A stretch of 64,000 bases of DNA from Aquilonibacter sp963820185. Lineage in GTDB: Bacteria; Vulcanimicrobiota; Vulcanimicrobiia; Vulcanimicrobiales; Vulcanimicrobiaceae. Positions 59,161 through 64,000 of the stretch are shown piece by piece. The stretch lies in NCBI GenBank assembly GCA_963820185.1, contig CAWFYV010000003.1:372001-436000 (forward strand), in the 5' to 3' direction. A program made the position numbers and the translations under genes. The stretch's first letter is position 1, and each line of letters begins with the position of its first letter. The notes under the pieces are model-generated. The model was given only the letters and a program-made list of their open reading frames with translations, searched no databases and had not been told where the DNA came from.

Positions 59161-60708
59161 TTAACGAGCCGCATACGACAATGCTTCCTCGAACGGGTTC
59201 CAGTAGTCTGCCGCGCGGGCAAAGACACCCTCAAAGCCGCGGCCACCGTCGGGAGGGCGCGATACGTCGGCAAAAACCGACGCTTCGATGGCGTGCATGA
59301 GCCCGAGATCCGCGACGCGCTCGAGCAGACTTGTGCAATCGGCGAGGACCGACTGCGCGCGACGCTCCACGATGCCGTTCGGCTTGAACGTGATCTCGTC
59401 GCCAAAATGGCGCGCCGTGTTCATGACGTAGCGTGCATTGTCGAGTGCGAGCGCGCGATCACCGAGGAAGGGTGTATGAATCGCTTCGGTGAGCATGCCG
59501 CACAAGTGAATCGTCTGGTGCGTCATCACCGAGGTGAGGTTGAACATCGCGTCGATCAGGTGCCCTTTGAAGATGTCGCCGGTCATGTGCTTGGTGGGCG
59601 GCATATACTTGAGCGGTGCATCGCGGAAGATTTGACGCGCAAGTTGCGCCTGCGCGACCTGGTACAAGAAGCCGTCTTCGAGTTCGGGATCGATCTCGTA
59701 GGCATCGCCAAGGCCGATCTGACGATCCGGCATCCCGGCTCGATGCGCGAATTCCTCGTTGATGAATTGCGACGCGAGGACCGCCGGCGCTTGTGCGACC
59801 GCATCGGCCGTTGTCAGATAGTTGTCTTCTCCGGTATTGATGATGATGCCCGAGTGCGCGTTGAGCATCCGGCTGAAGTGCTGGTCGATAAACGTACGCT
59901 TCATGTTGATGTCGCGAAAGAGAATGCCATACATCGAATCGTTGAGCAGCATGTCGAGCCGCTCGAGCGCTGCCATCGTCGCGATCTCGGGCATGCACAG
60001 GCCGCTCGCATAGTTCGTGAGCATCACATAACGACCAAGTCGCTCGGAAACTTCATCGAGCGCCTCGCGCATAAGGCGGAAGTTCTCTTGCGTCGCGTAC
60101 GTCCCACCGAAGCCTTCGGTCGTCGGACCGTAGGGCACGAAATCGAGCAACGACTGTCCGGTCGAGCGAATGACGGCAATGATCTGCGCGCCGGCCTCGG
60201 CCGCGGCGACTGCAGCGGTGCGATCCTCGTAAATATTCCCGCTCGCAACGATGACGTAGAGCCACGGTGGCGGGAGCTGCGGTAACTCCGCAAGGCGCGT
60301 ATCGCGTTCGGAGCGGTTCGCGCGCACACGCGCGAGCGCTACGTCAACGAATGGGGCTAACGCACCGCGCGCGGCGTCGCCCGGCGTCGACGAAAACTGC
60401 GCAAGCGACAAACGCGCGGCGGCGATCTCGTCACCGAGAGCGCGCGGCGCGCGCCCGGTCTCCGCGAGCGCCTTTCCAAACGCCAGCGCAACGCCACGCG
60501 CACGCTCGTCCGCGCTTAAGGCATCGACGATCATATTCGGGACGGGAATCTCATCGGGGCCCACGCCGTCGACACCGAGCAGGCGCAACACCGAACGCTC
60601 CACCGCGACGGTTGAGTGCGCAGCAATGAAATCGCTGACCGGCGCGGCAATCGTGGCAGCAAGCTCCCGGCAGCGATCGACGAGGGCCGAATCGATCTGC
60701 AGATTCAT
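59161..60708 (-). CDS. kamD: Lysine 5,6-aminomutase alpha subunit (KamD-like)
   Basis: This 515-residue protein matches KamD: it contains WLYVIVASGNIYEDRTAAVA, DFVPYGPTTEGFGGTYATQ, NYASGLCMPEIA and PPTKHMTGDIFKGHLIDAMF. With KamE it moves the amino group of D-lysine or beta-lysine. ATG 60708 overlaps the O-antigen-ligase-like gene stop (ATGA). Other lysine-fermentation genes (kamA, kdd, kce) are not seen in the window. Confidence 0.9.
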   Translation of the reverse strand: MNLQIDSALVDRCRELAATIAAPVSDFIAAHSTVAVERSVLRLLGVDGVGPDEIPVPNMIVDALSADERARGVALAFGKALAETGRAPRALGDEIAAARLSLAQFSSTPGDAARGALAPFVDVALARVRANRSERDTRLAELPQLPPPWLYVIVASGNIYEDRTAAVAAAEAGAQIIAVIRSTGQSLLDFVPYGPTTEGFGGTYATQENFRLMREALDEVSERLGRYVMLTNYASGLCMPEIATMAALERLDMLLNDSMYGILFRDINMKRTFIDQHFSRMLNAHSGIIINTGEDNYLTTADAVAQAPAVLASQFINEEFAHRAGMPDRQIGLGDAYEIDPELEDGFLYQVAQAQLARQIFRDAPLKYMPPTKHMTGDIFKGHLIDAMFNLTSVMTHQTIHLCGMLTEAIHTPFLGDRALALDNARYVMNTARHFGDEITFKPNGIVERRAQSVLADCTSLLERVADLGLMHAIEASVFADVSRPPDGGRGFEGVFARAADYWNPFEEALSYAAR

Positions 60709-62495
60709 GACGGCTCTATCTGCGTGCAACGGTCGACGGCGGCTGCGGCGCTCGCGAGCACCAGCCACCACATCACCGTGACTTTGGGATAGAGCCACAT
60801 GCAGTCGACGATCTGATGAAAAGCCATGGCGACGGCAGCCATGCACGCACCCAGCGCGAGCGGTTCGTTGAGGCGACGAAGGAACACACCGACCGATGCC
60901 GCCGTGACCGCTAACGCAGCAATCAACCCCACAATTCCCTGCTCCGCAAGCACCTGAAAAAAGATCCCGTTCGCATGTGTCTGCGCACCCGGAAAATAGC
61001 GGCCCACTTCCAATTCGAAGTTACCAGGCCCGATTCCAAAGACCGGGTGCGATTGCCAAAATGCATACGCACCATGCCAGAGATCGACGCGCGATCCAAG
61101 CCCGCCGTTGAACGCACCTTCTCCGCTCAACCCGAATAGCGACTGAACGTGTCCATGAAACGTGCCCGAAAAAACACCGAACGCAAGCGCGAGCACGCTG
61201 CAAAACACCGCGGCCGTGCACCAACCCACCAACACGCGTTGCCTCGGAAAATAACGCACTGCGAGCATTACGACAACCGCGACGAGCAATGCGGCGGTAC
61301 CTGCGCGCGAGAACGTCAATAGACAAGCAAGGAATCCCATTGGAAGCGCGATCAGTTCGAAAAGAAACGCTCGCCGTAAGAGGACGAAAGCGAGCATCGT
61401 CGGGACGACGACACCGAGAAAGCCCGCTAGTTGATTCGGTCCTTCGAGGGGGCCGCCGATGCGCGCAACGTTGTGACCCGCGATAAGTTCGGTCTCACCC
61501 CGGGGCAGCCCCAGTTGCGCGAAGGCGAGTGCGGTCACGACGATCGTGATAAGCGCAACGGCGATTCGTAAGGCCCGCTCACTAGGATCGAGGCGGTACG
61601 CGCTGTACGCGACAACGATCGTCGCCAGGTATTGAACGGCTTTGAGCGTTTCCCGCAACGCAGCGTCGTGAAAAATAGCATGAACGGAACCCGGCAACAT
61701 CGTCACAACGAACAGCAACTGCGCTCCACCCAGGATGAAAAGCGTGCGTAGAGGGCGAGTTCGCATAATCTGTCCGAGTCGCGGCGTAAGTCCGATCGCA
61801 ACGGCAATCAGCGCGACTTTGGGGAGCGTTACCGTGGTTCCGTGAATCGAATATGCGAGGAGAAACGGGTCAGTCGCGATCAACGCTAACAGGCCAAAGA
61901 GCGGACGGCGAAGCGTGAGCAGCACAATGGCAATGCCGCAGCACAGCAGAACGGGAATAGCCGTGCGACCGGAGAGCCACGGGACGGCGGTGGTGTCCAT
62001 TCGCTCGCCGGTAGCCGAATCTAGAAATCCCACATCGCGAAGCATCACGCTGAGATGACGCGGATCTAAATTCAGTCCGAGCTCTTTCGGAACGAAGGTG
62101 TGATCCGGCCAAAGCTTTATCGTCAGCGCGCCATGCGCGCCGCGGGGCAAAGGAATCGTCAGCTCGTGTTCGCCCGCCCCGAGGCAGCAGCGGCGCACCG
62201 TTCGCGCTCCATCGATCTGCACGGATAGTGCATTCGGCCCACTTCTCACCGAGAAATCCGGCAGATATACGTTAAGTAGCAGCGTATCCGCGCCGGGCGG
62301 CGCTACGACCCGTATCTCTGCATGCGGAGCCACCCAGCAGCAGCTTCCGGCATCTTCTGCGGCATAGATACCACTGATGATATCCGAGGATTGCACAATG
62401 CCGTGCGGATAGACGGCCGACTGCGCATCAGCCGCCGATGGCGCGAAAAGAAGCATGCCGAGCAAGGCCGCTAGCTTACAGAAAAACCGGTTCAT
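60705..62495 (-). CDS. O-antigen ligase/polymerase-like membrane protein with N-terminal beta domain
   Basis: This 596-residue protein has a signal peptide (LAALLGMLLFAPSAADA), about 150 residues of beta-sandwich-like sequence with two CC pairs (GSCCWV, RRCCLG), then roughly twelve hydrophobic helices. The Wzy_C region is visible as GGPLEGPNQLAGFLG, FSRAGTAALLV and GIGPGNFELE with a following His. It would join or extend surface polysaccharide on lipid carrier. Start ATG 62495, divergent from a glycosyltransferase. Confidence 0.85.
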   Translation of the reverse strand: MNRFFCKLAALLGMLLFAPSAADAQSAVYPHGIVQSSDIISGIYAAEDAGSCCWVAPHAEIRVVAPPGADTLLLNVYLPDFSVRSGPNALSVQIDGARTVRRCCLGAGEHELTIPLPRGAHGALTIKLWPDHTFVPKELGLNLDPRHLSVMLRDVGFLDSATGERMDTTAVPWLSGRTAIPVLLCCGIAIVLLTLRRPLFGLLALIATDPFLLAYSIHGTTVTLPKVALIAVAIGLTPRLGQIMRTRPLRTLFILGGAQLLFVVTMLPGSVHAIFHDAALRETLKAVQYLATIVVAYSAYRLDPSERALRIAVALITIVVTALAFAQLGLPRGETELIAGHNVARIGGPLEGPNQLAGFLGVVVPTMLAFVLLRRAFLFELIALPMGFLACLLTFSRAGTAALLVAVVVMLAVRYFPRQRVLVGWCTAAVFCSVLALAFGVFSGTFHGHVQSLFGLSGEGAFNGGLGSRVDLWHGAYAFWQSHPVFGIGPGNFELEVGRYFPGAQTHANGIFFQVLAEQGIVGLIAALAVTAASVGVFLRRLNEPLALGACMAAVAMAFHQIVDCMWLYPKVTVMWWLVLASAAAAVDRCTQIEPS

Positions 62496-62521
62496 TTGAG
62501 CCTTTCGAGAGGGCTTCTCGC

Positions 62522-63652
62522 ATGCCAACGAAAAGGCTTGCTTCGGTGGTACTTTCGTCGAGCGCGAACGATAATAGGCGTCCCGCCGGGTCGTCCAAAG
62601 TCGTTTCCGTGATATTGAATTGGAACGGCTGGCTTGACACGATCGAGTGTGTAGAGAGCTTGCTGCGCAGCGATTATACAAACCATCAGATCGTCGTTTG
62701 TGATAATGCCTCACAGGATCATTCCATCGAGCGCCTCACCGAGTGGGCGGACGGAATGCTCGAGGTCAAACATCCCGGCGACACCAAGGGCATCGCCTGG
62801 GAATACCGTCCAGTGTCCAAGCCGTTGCCGTACGCACTGTACGACTCACCCGACCAGGCTCTAGCGGTTCCCTTCGCCCCCGAGGAGCGGGTCGTGTTCA
62901 TCCGCAACGGCGACAATCTGGGATATGCGGGCGGTAACAACATCGGCATGCGTTTCGCTATCGAAACGCTGCACGCAGACTACGTGTGGGTGCTCAACAA
63001 CGACACGGTCGTCGACCGTCTAGCGATGACGTGCTTGCTGGAAGCGCTCGCACTTCGTCCCGACGCGGGGGTTTTGGGATCGCGTCTCATGCAATATCAC
63101 TCCCCCGATACCATACAAGCGCTTGGCGGCGGCAGGCTTGACCCTCGCTGGGCACTCGACACGCAAATTGGACGTGGGCAGCACACGCATGAAGCCGTCG
63201 ATCAGTTGATCGAACTCGAGCACGTTATCGGCGCGAGCATGTTCATACGATCCGAAGTCATTCGCGACGTCGGCCCGATCGACGAATCATACTTTCTCTA
63301 CCGCGAAGAAACCGATTGGTGCCTGGAGATGCGAAAGCAAGGCTGGCGCCTGTTCTACTGCCCGCAAAGCATCGTTTGGCACAAAGAAGGCCATTCAGCC
63401 GGCTTCAAAAGCGGCGTGCACGATTACTATGCGGTTCGCAACATGCTATATTTGATTAAAAAACACTACCCGCAGCACTTGACGTCCGCGTTTCTCATCT
63501 CGTTTTGGCGGGCCGTCGCGCCGAAGGTCGCGCGCCTGCAGTTCAGGCGGCTGATTTACGTGCTGCGCGCCTATTACGACTTCTTACGCGGTGTGCGGGG
63601 CAAGACCGAGGTCGATCCCGACCTCTTGATCCTGCTCGAGCGCAGCTTGTAA
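62522..63652 (+). CDS. Family 2 glycosyltransferase (rhamnosyltransferase-like)
   Basis: This 376-residue enzyme has the GT2 N-terminus VVSVILNWNGWLDTIECVES, LGYAGGNNIGM and the metal/donor motif WVLNNDTVV, then ASMFIRSEVIRDVGPIDESYFLY. The later YREETDWCLEMRKQG is the ED-type catalytic stretch of rhamnosyltransferases. It starts at ATG 62522, 26 bases from the divergent ligase start. The 3' end overlaps the next gene by 69 bases in convergence. Confidence 0.92.
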   Translation: MPTKRLASVVLSSSANDNRRPAGSSKVVSVILNWNGWLDTIECVESLLRSDYTNHQIVVCDNASQDHSIERLTEWADGMLEVKHPGDTKGIAWEYRPVSKPLPYALYDSPDQALAVPFAPEERVVFIRNGDNLGYAGGNNIGMRFAIETLHADYVWVLNNDTVVDRLAMTCLLEALALRPDAGVLGSRLMQYHSPDTIQALGGGRLDPRWALDTQIGRGQHTHEAVDQLIELEHVIGASMFIRSEVIRDVGPIDESYFLYREETDWCLEMRKQGWRLFYCPQSIVWHKEGHSAGFKSGVHDYYAVRNMLYLIKKHYPQHLTSAFLISFWRAVAPKVARLQFRRLIYVLRAYYDFLRGVRGKTEVDPDLLILLERSL

Positions 63653-64000
63653 CGCCGCAGCCACCGCTGCTCGCACGGCGTCCGGGCTGAAAGACTGTGC
63701 CACGCGGCGGGACTCGCTCGAAATCTCCGTCCAGAGGGCTTCATCGCTGTAGAGACGCAGCACGGCTTCGGCAATGTCGGCTGCGCTCTCGCGGATAAAG
63801 GCGCTCTTGCCGTCTTTGAGGTCGATGCCTTCGGCACCGATGGGTGTCGTGACGGTCGGCAATCCATAGGAGATTGCCTGCACGATCTTGCCCTTCATCC
63901 CAGCCCCGAACCGGAGCGGTGAGAGGAAGACGCGGGCGCCTTCGAACAGTGGCCTCGCGTCCGGAACGTAACCCGTGACAGTTACGTGCTCTCCGGCAAG
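63584..64000 (-). CDS. GT4/GT1-type glycosyltransferase, C-terminal part
   Basis: The gene enters from the right edge, giving 139 residues to the stop. The C-terminal Rossmann domain shows VTVTGYVPDARPLFEGARVF, RFGAGMKGKIVQAISYGLP and TPIGAEGIDLKDGK, the donor-sugar site with the Glu in GAEG. It is convergent with the GT2 gene. The last 20 residues are in the overlap. Confidence 0.88.
   Translation of the reverse strand, partial: LAGEHVTVTGYVPDARPLFEGARVFLSPLRFGAGMKGKIVQAISYGLPTVTTPIGAEGIDLKDGKSAFIRESAADIAEAVLRLYSDEALWTEISSESRRVAQSFSPDAVRAAVAAALQAALEQDQEVGIDLGLAPHTA

Noticed and set aside
1..64000. CRISPR arrays, tRNA or rRNA genes, prophage or transposase genes
   Set aside because: I found no regularly spaced repeats, no tRNA-like cloverleaf with TTCRA arm, no rRNA sequence and no transposase or integrase motif. 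The only mobile-type items are the intein and the small inverted-repeat element.

Overview
This 64 kb window comes from a high-GC, diderm bacterium. It encodes a TonB-dependent receptor, an RND efflux pump with its periplasmic adaptor, and many lipoboxes. It also carries a Gram-positive-style LexA box (CGAAC-N4-GTTYG) and a lexA/yneA-like divergon. Gene content and style (GTG/TTG starts, dense NTGA overlaps, secreted proteins with SPTP-type linkers) resemble Candidatus Eremiobacterota (WPS-2). That placement is an inference from memory, not the result of a search.

Layout. (a) 1-15,076, minus strand: one long flagellar-type type III secretion operon. In transcription order it reads small rod-like protein, flgC, fliE, fliF with a FliG-like tail, fliH, short fliI, lytic transglycosylase, aspartyl protease, FliK-like protein, flgE/F/G-like, fliM, fliN, fliP, metF, O-methyltransferase, fliQ, fliR, flhB, flhA and a GT-C-like membrane protein. 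No separate fliG, fliJ, hook, flagellin or stator gene is seen. (b) 15,096-22,210: TMEM175-like channel, small membrane protein, RND pump and adaptor, a DUF3810-type metalloprotease-like protein, rpsI and rplM. (c) 22,220-26,730: marR, a decayed secreted-protein gene, truA, DUF5069, a metallothionein-like gene preceded by a 266-bp structured inverted-repeat element, and a lipoprotein. (d) 26,731-35,633: lysS, greA and a coupled operon of dus, unknown protein, class III aminotransferase, SRPBCC, acyl-ACP-reductase-like, 'quinate dehydrogenase'-like and permease genes. (e) 35,671-43,630: a secreted jelly-roll/DUF3465 protein, the pantothenate/CoA set (panC, coaBC, coaX) with an FHA protein, a PilZ protein, a Met-gamma-lyase-like PLP enzyme, an orphan PTS EIIC and lexA. 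(f) 43,700-48,580: the lexA/yneA-like SOS divergon, a dispersed repeat and a frameshifted TonB-dependent receptor. (g) 62,495 to 48,639: a long co-directional run of O-antigen ligase, kamD, kamE, PilZ, intein-bearing gmd, frameshifted rmd, isoprenylcysteine-methyltransferase-like, CDF exporter, thiolase, acyl-CoA dehydrogenase, sucC and sucD. (h) Two glycosyltransferase genes close the window.

How genes may work together. The gmd/rmd pair would make GDP-deoxyhexose (GDP-D-rhamnose type) for the polysaccharide genes around it. LexA probably controls itself and a LysM cell-division inhibitor. The flagellar-type operon encodes all five membrane export-gate components (FlhA, FlhB, FliP, FliQ, FliR) plus the basal body, but the motor and switch parts are reduced.

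Standout observations are a LAGLIDADG intein inside GDP-mannose 4,6-dehydratase, the reduced FliF/FliG-like export system, the multi-arm inverted-repeat element, the SOS divergon, and a cluster of single-gene frameshifts that could be consensus errors or real decay.
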